From: Plotosus lineatus
Lineage: Eukaryota; Chordata; Actinopteri; Siluriformes; Plotosidae
NCBI GenBank assembly: GCA_024760905.1
Contig: CM045731.1
Location: forward strand, 50,555,001-50,619,000
DNA: 64,000 bases
Direction of reading: 5' to 3'
Numbering within the stretch: position 1 is the first letter of the stretch; every line of letters starts with the position of its first letter. Position numbers and translations under genes: made by a program. Positions 25,480 to 35,999 of the stretch are shown one piece after another. Below the pieces are notes generated by a model that saw only the letters and a program-made list of their open reading frames with translations, was not told the DNA's origin and did not search any database.

Positions 25480-25890
25480 CAGTAGTAGTAGTAGTAGTAG
25501 GCCTCTGTCAGTCCCGAAGGACTATGGAGCTGCGCTCTGGCTGGTATCCCGGCTAGTGATACTCTCCAGTGCACAGAGCCAGGGTAGGGAGTAACGGAGG
25601 ACAGGCTGTTACAGCAGCAAGTCCCACCTCTCAACACCACTGGAAGGATCCAATGCAAGGGCAAGTGCCGATATGATTGGGTTCCAGTGCCGCTGCAGGA
25701 GTTAACAGAACGTTGCTGTGAATGAACTGCCTCAGAGGACTTCAACTCTTGATTAGAAACACGCTGACGGCTTTGCAGCTACTCTTGTCGAAAGTCAGCA
25801 ATGGTTCTTTTACATGCCTCACACCATAGACAGTGAGAGACATGGCCGGCCTTTAATAACCCCGTTAGCTGCACTGGGGTGCAGTAAGGC
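25480..25890 (-). repeat. SINE-B head joined to a third, unrecognised 3' body
   Basis: On the minus strand a 5'-truncated SINE-B middle (gttattaaaggccggccatg to gccgtcagcgtgtttc) is followed directly by about 260 bp unlike either SINE-A or RTE tails. It includes aagtcctctgaggcagttca, gcactggaacccaatcatat and tccatagtccttcgggactg, and ends in (TAC)n at 25484-25501. The 3' microsatellite end fits a retroposon tail. I do not recognise the body. Confidence 0.6.
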
Positions 25891-25899
25891 ACATCTAAA

Positions 25900-26800
25900 T
25901 ACACACATCACTGATTTATTGACTGCATGGAAACTTTAAATTTATGACACAATTAGCACAATTTGTTAGTTAGTATATCTCCGTCTCCATGCCAAAGAAG
26001 AAAAATAGGTTTTCTGAGGGAATAGCAGGCACAAGGTAAGTGGACACATGAATCCCTAAATGCTAGTTTGCTTTCCAACAACCCTCTTGTTATTCTGGCC
26101 TCGTGCTGTCTGCCTGCAGGAGAGCCATGTGTGTGATGGCCTCGTGCCTCTTGACTGCTGAGTGAGCACACAGATGCCTGCAGATGCCTGCGTGACTCAG
26201 CGTATCTGCTTTGGAGTAATTACCAGCCCAGCAAATATGCATCCACATCCGACAGAATGCGCCTGGCGTTTGCTACGGCCCAGGGATAAGCACATATGTG
26301 TTTAAATGTGTTTAGAATTCAGAAGATGTTCTCGCTGTATGAATGTAAATTAAGAATTAACTTCCCGTCAGAGAAAAAACAATGTTTTTAATGCCTGCCT
26401 GGCTCAACTGCACACCCTCTCCTCAGTCTCTGGTTGGGTCCCACTTGGTTTTCAGGAAGCAATCCCTCATATCACAGTCATCCATCTTGGCCTGAGCACA
26501 GCTAACCACATGGCTGGCGTCCATAAACGCGATTGACTGGCTGGCCCCTGCGTGCTGATAGGGCCTTTTAAGTGATGCTCCTTATGCCCCAAGCCCATTC
26601 ATCTTTTGGTTAAGGTAGCTGAATAGTTCATAGGTCCTACTCAAGACTGGACAAACCAGGCACTCTGAAATGCCTCAGCTGAAGAACACTGGCTGGATGA
26701 CATACTTTAAGCAGACCAAATTAATCACTCCAATTACTTTTTTCTTTCTTTAAATATATATCTCAAATCACTCATGTCCTTAATTACTTTAAGAGCTCTG
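25900..26800. promoter_or_regulatory. GC-balanced unique block, possible conserved element near 26100-26610
   Basis: From about 26100 to 26610 the sequence is high-complexity and free of repeat signatures, for example gaatgcgcctggcgtttgct and gcgtccataaacgcgattga. No splice-flanked frame with known homology was found. The rest of the interval is unassigned. Confidence 0.2.
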
Positions 26801-26807
26801 GGCAAAG

Positions 26808-26975
26808 GTTGCATACACCCTGGACAGCTCGCCAGACAATTGCAAGGCAAACACACACGATCATTCACTCAAATATAGGGGCATATCCCAGACATACAAC
26901 ATGCACACTCCACGTAGAAACACCTGAGCTTGGAGCTTGAACCCAGGACCTTTTTGGTGTGAGGAAGCATATTAC
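26808..26975 (-). repeat. SINE-A fragment
   Basis: Minus-strand pieces of SINE-A: acaccctggacagctcgcca, then catgcacactccacgtagaa, and the head cttgaacccaggacc. The central body is shortened. Confidence 0.65.
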
Positions 26976-27604
26976 GATAGAGATTTTTAGGTTACCCGAT
27001 GCTTGCAGAATTCTTTTTTGTTGTTGTTGTTGTTACGACAGTCCTATGTTTGCGGCATGTTAAACTTACAGGACAACCTTATATACCCACCTGTAATGTG
27101 CAACATTTTTGAGACAGTGTGTGAATAAATTCTGTAATATACATACAACACTCAATCAACCGAGTATCACAGGGACAAAGGACATTATAATTTCGTGACA
27201 ATCGTATTACTTTTCTATAAACATCGACTTGCAGACCCGATCGGTTTTCCCCACAACAAATTTTATAGCAGAACTCCATACTTATGCAAATACAGACGCT
27301 CCCCGACTTACGTTCATCCGTTTTACAGGTTTTTTTTTTTTTTTTTAAAGTCAAATTTTGAGTTTAGACGTACCTACGTAGTACGCTGACGTAATGACGC
27401 TGCATTCATTGTTTACAAACTACAGACTGAGTGTATATATTATAATATATTACACAGATGCTCCCCGACTTAAGTTTATCCGTTTTACGTTTTTTTTAAT
27501 TGGGGAAAAAAAAAAAAAAAGTCAAATTTTGAGTTTAGACGTACCCACATAGTACGCTGACGTAATGACGCAATAACGCTGCAGTCATTGTTTACAAACT
27601 ACAG

Positions 27605-27622
27605 ACTAAGTGTGTGTGTGTG

Positions 27623-27697
<75 letters not shown>
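27605..27697. repeat. (TG)n(TA)n microsatellite, left part of the Tigger-B internal tract
   Basis: Nearly pure TA repeat directly before the 3' end of the RTE copy. Confidence 0.9.
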
Positions 27698-27699
<2 letters not shown>

Positions 27700-27720
27700 T
27701 CTTCTTTTCGGCTTTTCCCT

Positions 27721-28245
27721 TCAGGGGTCGCCACAGCGAATCATCTGCCTCCATCTCACCCTATCCTTTGCATCTTCTTCTCTTACACCAGCGACCTTCA
27801 TGTCCTCCTTCACCACATCCATGAATCGTCTCTTTGGTCTTCCTCTAGGCCTTTTGCCTGGTAGTTCCAGCCTCAGCATCCTATTACCAATATACTCACT
27901 ATCCCTCCTCTGTACATGTCCAAACCATCTCAATCTAGCCTCTCTGACTTTGTCTCCAAAACGTCTTACATGTGCTGTCCCTCTGATGTGCTCATTCCTA
28001 ATCCTATCTATCCTCGTTACTCCCAAAGAGAACCTCAACATTTTCATCTCTGCTACCTCCAACTCTGCCTCCTGTCTTTTCCCCAGGGCCACTGTTTCTA
28101 ACCCATACAACATCGTTGGCCTCAACACCGTCTTGTACACTTTTCCTTTCATTCTTGCCGATACCCTCCTATCACACATCACACGGACACTTTTCTCCAA
28201 CCATTCCAACCTGCCTGCACACGCTTCTTGACCTCTTTTCCACAC
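27721..28245 (-). pseudogene. RTE ORF C-terminal part, after the frameshift
   Basis: A 174-residue frame continuing the polymerase: KVYKTVLRPTMLYGLE (thumb), then LRWFGHVQRRDSEYIGNRML and GKRPRGRPKRRFMDVVKED, the signature C-terminus of RTE/BovB-like ORFs. It overlaps the previous frame by about 65 bases. A single-base indel near 28190 explains the break. Confidence 0.85.
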
Positions 28246-29099
28246 TCTCCATTGCTCTGGATTGTTGAGCCTAAGTACTTAAAATCCTCCACCTTCCTTA
28301 TCTCTGCTCCCTGTAATCTCACCGTTCCTCTTTGGTCCTTGTCATTCATGCACATGTATTCTGTCTTACTGAGGCTAATCTTCATTCCCCTCCTTTCCAG
28401 GGCATACCTCCACCTCTCTAGATTTTCCTGCACTTGTTCTCTGCTCTCACTACAGATCACAATGTCATCTGCAAACATCATAGTCCATGGGGAATCTTGT
28501 CTAACCTCGTCTGTCAGCCTGTCCATCACCATAGCAAACAAGAAGGGGCTGAGAGCTGACCCTTGATGCAGTCCCACCTCCACCTTGAACTCTTGTGTCA
28601 CACCGACAGCACACCTCACCACTGTCTTACATCTCTCATACATGTCCTGCACCACTCTAACATACTTCTCTGCCACTCCAGACTTCCTCATGCAATACCA
28701 CAGTTCTTCTCTCGGCACCCTGTCATATGCTTTCTCCAGATCCACAAAGGCACAATGCAGCTCCCTCTGACCTTCTCTGTACTTCTCTATTAACATCCTC
28801 AAGGCAAACACTGCATCTGTGGTGCTCTTTCTTGGCATGAAACCAAACTGTTGTTCACAAATGCTGACGTCTGCCCTTAGTCTAGCTTCCACTATTCTTT
28901 CCCATAACTTCATCGTATGGCTCATCAACTTTATCCCTCTGTAGTTGCCACAACTCTGCACGTCTCCCTTGTTCTTAAAAATGGGCACCAGCACACTTCT
29001 CCTCCATTCCTCTGGCATCCTCTCACTCTCTAAGACCTTGTTAAATGTTCTTGTCAGAAAATCTACTGCTACCTCTCCTAGACACTTCCATACCTCCAC
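28179..29099 (-). pseudogene. RTE reverse transcriptase fragment
   Basis: A 306-residue frame. Box-like motifs in order: NYRGIKLMSHTMKLWE (about residues 53-68), FVDLEKAYDRVPRE with the first catalytic aspartate (about 118-131), GLHQGSALSPFLFAMVMD (motif B), and FADDIVICSE with the paired catalytic aspartates. The end SNGECGKEVKKRVQAGWNGW runs into a frameshift. The start methionine is arbitrary because the copy is truncated. Confidence 0.9.
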
Positions 29100-29133
29100 T
29101 GGTATATCATCAGGACCAACTGCCTTTCCATTC

Positions 29134-29173
<40 letters not shown>

Positions 29174-29178
<5 letters not shown>

Positions 29179-29470
29179 GGGGGGGCACGGTGGTGTAGTG
29201 GTTAGGGTGCTGGGCTCATGATCAGGCAGTTGTGGGTTTGGATCCCAGTTAGACCCCCACTGTGCTAAGACCCCTGGGCATGGTCTTAACCACAAGTGTG
29301 CCTCTGTTCACCCAGCAGTATAAATGGGTACCAGTAAAAGATATACTGCGATGGACTAGCGTCCCATGCAGGAGGAGTTGAACTCCTGGTCGCTTCACGC
29401 TATGGAAACTGTGGATCAGCACCGGCCTGATGAGCCACTAGGCTCGGGTGTAAAAGCCCAACAGACTTTA

Positions 29471-29473
<3 letters not shown>
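29174..29473 (+). repeat. SINE-C, tRNA-derived, inserted in (TA)n
   Basis: The head ggcacggtggtgtagtggtt contains an A-box-like tagtggttagggtgctgg. The B-box-like gggtttggatccc follows. The body includes acccctgggcatggtcttaa and gatggactagcgtcccatgc, and the end gcctgatgagccactaggct plus gggtgtaaaagcccaacag. A second copy at 54431-54742 shares the entire body. (TA)n lies on both sides. Confidence 0.88.

Positions 29474-29535
<62 letters not shown>
29474..29535. repeat. (TA)n between SINE-C and the palindrome
   Basis: Pure TA repeat of about 60 bp. Confidence 0.9.
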
Positions 29536-29537
<2 letters not shown>

Positions 29538-29541
<4 letters not shown>

Positions 29542-29784
29542 AAAATAAAAGGACAGGACAAAGACTTTCTATTGAAACTCCATTTATCACTACAGATCTG
29601 TTTCGAGGGGTGGTGAAACCATCCTCTCTCTTCAGGTGATTATAGAAGAAGATTCTTCTATATATAGAAGATTCTTCTATAATCACCTGAAGAGAGAGGA
29701 TGGTTTCACCACCCCTCGAAACAGATCTGTAGTGATAAATGGAGTTTCAAAAGAAAGTCTTTGTCCTGTCCTTTTATTTTTGTT
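29538..29784. repeat. near-perfect palindrome, 113-bp arms, 21-bp spacer
   Basis: Left arm 29538-29650 and right arm 29672-29784 are inverted copies that differ at one position (cta versus aaa in the tttc-ttga segment). The spacer contains its own 18-bp palindrome, tcttctatatatagaaga (29654-29671). Each arm carries acctgaagagagaggatggt followed by cccctcgaaac, giving a CTGAAGA...GAAA order like a hammerhead ribozyme core. The right side continues into a non-palindromic stretch (gctctaccaaaaagtattga) and then (TC)n(TA)n. It could be an inverted retroelement terminus, for example Penelope-type, but no coding supports that. Confidence 0.85.
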
Positions 29785-29842
29785 ATTTGCTCTACCAAAA
29801 AGTATTGAGCACTCTCCTACGGAAGGATCTACTCAGAAAATC

Positions 29843-29894
<52 letters not shown>
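29785..29894. other. unique stretch and (TC)n(TA)n after the palindrome
   Basis: About 45 bp of unique sequence (aagtattgagcactctccta) followed by TC then TA repeats before the Tigger-B interior resumes. The unique part probably belongs to the palindromic element. Confidence 0.5.
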
Positions 29895-29898
<4 letters not shown>

Positions 29899-30708
29899 TG
29901 TTACCCTTGTGTTAAGATGTCGTCTCTGTGATCTTTGTGTTTACACCGTTTTGCGGACTTTTGTAACCCTAAGCAAATATGGTTGGTCAGAAGTGTAAGC
30001 CTACTAGCATGGATGCAAGTCTCATACACAGAGATGAATTAACTATTTGCTCAGATCGGCACAATCTAATGCATACTCAGTTAAGCAAAGAGAGTTGTAA
30101 TATGAATGAAAACCTGAATGCACAAATTACAGAACAATTACGGATATTTTTATCTTTTAGCAGAATCCTAAGAGTGTATAGTTATTTTTATATTAATATT
30201 CATTAGGATTTGTATTTGTTCTTTGTATGCGTCTAGTGGTTAAAGTTTACTTACTTACATACACAAAAGAAAACTCTCCGCTTTGCTGGGAGACTGCAAC
30301 AGTGCAGGCTGTGTTCTAAATGAGTTCAATGGCAGGCACCCTTGTGCACTTGAAAGACTGGAAGTCTGTATAACCCTCAGCAAGTACACTACTTTCGGTA
30401 TTGAGCGCCTCGCATATTTTAAGCGTTTATTGTCTGTTTTAAGCTTCATGTAAAGTGACTCGGTATAAATAAATGACTTATTTGAAATTAATGTTGATAT
30501 TACTTGATATATTTCATATTATTTTACAATGTTATGTTTATAATGATTACTTTAGGGGTGTTTTATGAGATACGGTAATGGTATTTATGGATGTATAGTA
30601 CAGTATGAGTGTCATACGTCACACGTCACTGTAACAACTTACGTTCACCATCAACTTACATTCGGCCGTCCGGAACCAATTAAAAACGTAATTCGGGGAG
30701 CGTCTGTA

Positions 30709-32404
30709 TCTTAAAGCCATGAGTTTGATTTTGTTGTCGCATCTGCGTTCACATGCCCACACGGGCAACCTAAAAAATGAAAATATATTGATTGCACCGG
30801 AACTGTCTGCGCTCACTTTGCAGCTAATTCTCTTACGTATGCATGTTCCTGTAAACTTGTACATGATATTTTCAGAGTTCCACTTTTAGGCAGTGTGTAA
30901 ATATTTATATGATGTGCATTCAATTACACAACCTTCAAATCCACCTCATCCAAACGTACATCAGTCCAACTCCGCCATATTCACACATCTCCTTCTATAC
31001 CTATTTTCATCTGTGATTTAAAAAAAAATTCAATATTTCACAATTGAGACTGAAGGTATGAATATTTCCTCAATAACAGGACAGTAAGAGAACAAGCTGA
31101 AGAAACCAAAGCTGAAATCAGAGAACACATCTCGCTTCACTACAAGTCAAACTCCATATGTCACTACATTTCAACTCAAAAGACTTGGGGGTCAGACGCT
31201 GCTCTTCTTAGATGCACAACAAAGACCCAAACTTTTTATTTCACATGGTTGATTCCAGATGTTCAATGGGACCGGGCATACCGACATGACTATCCATATG
31301 ATCAAATGCAGCTGTGCCTTTGCCAAGAGGAACATTCCATGATTGATAAATCCCTGACAAGCCATCAATGTTGATTCCATCTAAGTCCGGGCCCCTGCTA
31401 TTGTCTTATGTGATTAGACAATGTCCCAGGTCTGACCAAGCAATAACTTGCTGCTCCCAAAAACAGCTGCACACATCAATTATGGAGTGGGTCACCGCCA
31501 GGCCAACAACAAACCCTGTGTGTTTCTGGAGCCTTCTGGCAAGTAATAGATATATTTTTGTAGTTCAGTGTATTATTAGTAGGTATTTAAGATATTGATG
31601 TATGCTTGGATACATACTATCAACCTGCCCTCTCGAAAAGATAATTTTTTCAGTCCCACACCAATAACGGTGTTGCAAGTGTCCCATGAAGCCTTGATGT
31701 AAAACAAATGTGGAAGGAAGTGCAGTTTTACATCTAAGCCTTGTTTCACTAAGAGCTCTGCGATGTCCAGCATTGGGATCCTCCCACTATCACACAACGT
31801 CCTCAGAATTTGCAGTGAAGCATGACCGAATCTGGCAGTAACATGAGCTGAAGTGATTAGACACACATGTGAGTGAAACAGAGCCCTCTTGAAAAGAGAG
31901 TGCCGACAGATGAGTGAGAAAAGAAAGAGAAAACACCACTTGAGAATCATATAAACAGGACAGCATGTCCAACTTATCACTGAAAAAAACAGTAGTCTAA
32001 GACTATAGCATATTATGGCACACATTAATTTCAGAAACATGACATCAAAAACATCAGAGCATCAATTTAAAAACAAAGAACATATTCTCACATGTTCATT
32101 GTCGACTGGATATTTTCTTTTGCTTTTTAGTTAATACTCACTGCTGATTGGCTATAGTAAGCATCAGTCATGTCAACTCATTAATATGTGATGGTTGAAC
32201 ACAAGTAACTGCAGAGTGAAAGGTTTCTGCATGCTCATCTACTTTATGTATCCAATCAGCACCAAGTATGTAGTGTTCAATATGGGCCATCCCATTTCTT
32301 GTAGATTTACAATTGATCTGTTTTTTTCCATTATGTTTTCGGGTGTGGTTTTCATGAACTACTCACAGCAAGATGAGCTCATGGTCAAAGCTCATAGCTG
32401 ACTG
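30709..32404. other. unassigned sequence
   Basis: No repeat body recognised. The longest frame is 154 codons on the minus strand (31576-32040); its N-terminal half is hydrophobic low-complexity and I see no family motif, so I do not call it a gene. Confidence 0.4.
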
Positions 32405-32720
32405 TGGCTTTTTTTTGTGTGAAGTTTACATGTGCACAGGTTTCATCTGGGTGCTTCAGTTTCCTCCTAAATAGCAAAGACATGCTTCACAGACATGCAC
32501 ATCCGTTCATGGTCACATCTGCGTGTTCAGTGTGTACAGCACACCTCATGGCTGAAGTCGAATGGAATTGGCTCCAGTTTACTCTGCAAACCTGGTGGAT
32601 AAGTGGAACAGATGGAGAGATGGATGTTGTCTTTTTGGTCTTATTTCCAAATTCACTGCTGTGGTCTTGCTTCTGGTTTTGCTGCATTTGTTATGTTAAC
32701 GTGCTCTTCCAGACAATTAT
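32405..32720 (+). repeat. SINE-A copy, diverged
   Basis: Body order is retained: gtgtgaagtttacatgtgca, ttcatctgggtgcttcagtt, agcaaagacatgcttcacag, then gtgtacagcacacctcatgg and a ggataagtgg tail. Many substitutions indicate an older copy. Confidence 0.55.
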
Positions 32721-32729
32721 AAAATAAAG

Positions 32730-35250
32730 AATACCAGAGCCAAAGGGATCCCTTGATAATTATCGAAGCTGCGGGAGCTTGAACTCAATTCTAAGCCAGA
32801 GATTATTGTGCATTTTTCCTCTAATACTACTCACATGACTCAGGGGGGGGAAATAAAAAGGGCTGATTTGTGCATAAAGTGTGGGTTAACAGTGTTCTCA
32901 GGAATAACAGTGTGTTTCCCATACTGATCCCTGCTAAAAGGCCATGCAGGCATCCATCAGCCTGTACCAGAGAGTAGACTTATCTCAGTCCTGTACAAAG
33001 CAACCTCTGTCCGTCTGAACTATCTGTCCTGAACAAAGAACCCATCTGACTGGCAGAGAAAAACAAAAACTCCAGCTGGCGACACAGGATCGACAAGAGC
33101 ATTGTTCTCAGAAGGTGGAGAGCAATTTGCACAATTAGATACCAGGCTGGTTCTGTGTGTAGTATTCTGTCTAATGTCATGAATGGATTAAAAAAAAAAA
33201 AAAAAAAAGGGCAGAACAAAACAAACAAACAAAAAAAAGGCAAAATAGCTATCAGAGGTAGAAAAGCTCCTCTGTTATTCAGCAATTCTTGAGAAATAGC
33301 CAGAAAAAAAAAAATTATGAGGCCATGGTCATTTTTGACAAGGTCAAAAGTTAAACATAGAAACTGATACATCTACACATGCTAAGAAAGCTGCATGTAA
33401 AATTTCAAAATGATCCACTCAGTAGCTGTTGTGAAATAGCACAGACTAATATTTACAAAAGGTCACGGTAGGTGTAACAAGGTCGAAGGTCAATTACAGA
33501 AACTGACAAACGAAAGCATGCCAACACACCATAGGAAATCTCCTAGTAAACGATAAGAACGATATACACAACACTTTGAGAGAAATTGGAAGGGCAAGAT
33601 TAAAATGTGGATGCAGATGCAAATCCAGACGCAGATGTAGGCCATAACGATACCTCAGCTGAAGAGTAAAAATCTCAATAAAGTAAAAAGTTTTTAAGCA
33701 AACTTAAGTGACCTTCCATTGCACTTTACGATTATTTAATCTATTCTGGCTCATAAATTGTTCTTATCTTCAGTCATTGTTGTGCTTTTTGTAGCACACT
33801 TCATTACACTAATCATATGCATCACCAAGCCACATATGTATAATAAAAAATTTTAAAAAAGGCACTAGCATCACATGACTGGATAGGCACAGCTGTCCAA
33901 ATACCATACAGCCTTGTCTCGTCCTTTAGTGTTCTAAACACTGAACAATAATATAAAGTTCAGAACAAAATGGACACATCTTAGTCATCAGAAACAGCAT
34001 GATTGGAGGGGTTTCTTCGCCATGGGATCTTGAAGCAAGATGAAAAGCCTAAATCCCCAGGTGAGGAGAATCCATTAGGCTTAATTACATCGACATTACC
34101 CCTACTTACTGAACCAAATATCCAAGGGGGAAAAGAATGAGGAGTGTCGTGAAGGCAAGGATACATTTAATTAAAACCTGAGCTAAATGCACTGGCATCT
34201 GCGTCACTTTATGCGATAAACCACTTTTCCCTGAAAATATTTCCAAATGGGATTAGACGTAGAAGCAGGAGTAGCCTGCTACCCTGAGGGAAGCTGTGTG
34301 TGTGTGTGTGTGTGTGTGTGTGTTGGGGGGCGAGAGAGAGCGAGAGAGACCATGAAAGAAATCTCGTTTTCCCTTGTCTCATTCATCAAGTACCCAGCAC
34401 TCACCATAACCCCTCAAAGACTGCAGTAAGAATAGAAATGTGCATCGGTGCGTTGGGAAAACTCATTCAGTCACACAAGTCCAAGTTACAGTTCCCCGCT
34501 TAACACTGCTAGGACACTTGATTTGCTTTCACAAAGTCTGTTTGCTGTTTATACTGAGCACCTGAAAATAGAACCCCGGAACGGTTTATTAGTAACCGAC
34601 ATCTCCACAGCATTAGAATCATCAGAAGCTCCTCTTATGCTTCCCTCTTCAAACACATTCACTCTGTTTGTTTTTTGTTTTGTTTTTTTGTTTGTTGACT
34701 GGAACTTGATGGCAAAAAATATAGACACATAGCGGCTGGTGAGAAAACAACATTCTGCACTGTAGTAACCCGTGATTTCCGATGTTTAATCACTAGACAG
34801 GTGGCCCTTCTGATTAGCCACAATTACATATGTGTGCTTAAAAACCATCTGTTGATCAGAACACATGGTGCAACGTTTACACTCAAGAGCGGAGCTTTCA
34901 ATTTGCCCATATCAGATGGTGTTTATCAGAGGACGTGTATTCGCTGCCTCTGCACCACATTTGGGAGCACATGAACGAGTTCGGTGAAGTAAACTCGTTC
35001 GGACAACCCTAAAAGAGGCATCAGCCGTTGGCCTGTTGAGAAAATAGCGCAGTCGGACTTCTTGTAGTGTAAAAAAGATTACATCAGACACTGGGACAGA
35101 GGAGGAGGAAGAACAAAATGAAACCACACTACCCAAGAATGAAGTTTAATTCCAATGTGGAACCATTCAGACAGGAAGAGATAAATGTCCGGCTATCTCT
35201 TAAGAAATGTCAGTATTAATTATAACTGGTTAGCATTCTGAGGGTTGACC
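32730..35250. other. unassigned sequence with a unique GC-balanced start
   Basis: 32740-33180 is high-complexity and repeat-free and could be a conserved element. A poly-A tract (33189-33207), A-rich runs to 33312 and a (GT)n tract (34295-34323) follow. No exon found. Confidence 0.4.
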
Positions 35251-35258
35251 ATCTAGAC

Positions 35259-35710
35259 CAGGGGTCCCCAACCATCGGGCCACGGACCGGTACGTGGTTC
35301 AATTGGTACCGGGCCACAGCAGAAATAATTAATTATTTACGTTTTATTTATTATCGGCGTTTGAATGATCTTTAATTTTGAAAAAACTTTTATTTTGAAA
35401 AATGACCGGATTCTTGCGGCTACATGTCGGTCATTTGAGCGCTAAAATGTAACCCACAAGGAGACGGCACATGAACAGAAGCAAGTTGGACATGTTTCAA
35501 ACAATACCGGGGATTTTGGGTGAGACTGAGCCTGAGCCTTCATTCTCCAAGCTGGTGCACCATCACCTGTCTTTTTTCTTTTTTTAGAAACTTTCAAGCT
35601 CTACTTCCCAACCAACTTTATTTTAGCTATTGAAAAATAATTTTCATGGAGTGCTTATTATTATTATTATTAATACTGGTCCGCGGTGATAAAAGGGTTA
35701 GGAACCCCTG
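35259..35710. mobile_element. hAT MITE (caggggtccccaacc termini)
   Basis: The left end caggggtccccaaccatcgg and right end, inverted, caggggttcctaaccctttt form the terminal repeats. The flanks are an exact 8-bp duplication, atctagac (35251-35258 and 35711-35718). It is 452 bp with ggaccggtac/ggtccgcgg motifs near the ends and no transposase. Confidence 0.9.
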
Positions 35711-35778
35711 ATCTAGACCTTTATGACAACCAATGGTTTTCAGGCTTGTGGACACACAATAGAAGATCACATGACCAT

Positions 35779-35980
35779 TCATTCTTTTGAAACCGCCTAA
35801 CGTGCACGCCTTTGAACTGTGGGAGGACACTGGAGTACCCAGAAGAAACCCATGTAAGCACGGTGAGAACGTGCAAACTCCACACAGCATTGCCCAAGCC
35901 GTGTCCGGAATTCAAACCCAGGACGTTCTTGCTCACTGTGAGGGGGAATATATTAACCACTTCGCCACCGTGCTGCCCAG
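35779..35980 (-). repeat. short SINE-A variant with perfect 12-bp target duplication
   Basis: It is flanked by tcacatgaccat at 35767-35778 and 35981-35992. On the minus strand the head is gggcagcacggtggcgaagt, the B-box-like segment gggtttgaattcc, and the body gtgtggagtttgcacgttct and ggtactccagtgtcctccca. It ends after about 202 bp (gttaggcggtttcaaaag) without the longer L2-like tail of other copies. Confidence 0.85.
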
Positions 35981-35999
35981 TCACATGACCATACTAGCT

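Larger units (their letters stand above)
27698..29136 (-). mobile_element. RTE-clade LINE, 5'-truncated, reverse-transcriptase coding
   Basis: The minus-strand copy begins within the reverse-transcriptase domain at a (TA)n boundary and ends with gctgtggcgacccctgaagg, gaaaagccgaaaag and an AAG-rich terminus before (TA)n. It retains RT domain, thumb and the conserved C-terminal RRxxYIGNR...RGRPKRR segment. The apurinic endonuclease domain is lost. One frameshift splits the frame near 28190. RTE elements copy their RNA into DNA at a nicked target and can also mobilise SINEs with matching tails, such as SINE-B here. Confidence 0.92.
27293..30706 (+). mobile_element. Tigger-B element with three retroelement insertions in its internal (TA)n
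   Basis: The left end cagacgctccccgacttacg follows TA (27291-27292). The right end, inverted, is cagacgctccccgaattacg, before TA (30707-30708). Family interior is split: 27293-27627 and 29895-30706 (gtcgtctctgtgatctttgt, then the frame start MVGQKCKPTS). Between them the normal internal (TA)n tract is expanded and carries an RTE LINE, SINE-C and a palindromic element. The first about 162 bp is duplicated in tandem (27293-27454 and 27455-27616). Confidence 0.75.

Noticed and set aside
27614..28231. 205-codon plus-strand frame
   Set aside because: It begins in (TA)n (YIYIYI) and continues antisense to the RTE ORF; the minus strand carries the real reverse-transcriptase motifs.
29684..29725. 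Functional hammerhead ribozyme
   Set aside because: The core motifs are present but no NUH triplet adjoins stem I and stem II has mismatches, so I report only a hammerhead-like motif, not an ncRNA gene.
31576..32040. 154-codon open frame on the minus strand
   Set aside because: Its first half is hydrophobic low-complexity from AT-rich sequence, there are no family motifs and no splice-flanked conserved segment. Frames of this length are expected by chance in 64 kb.
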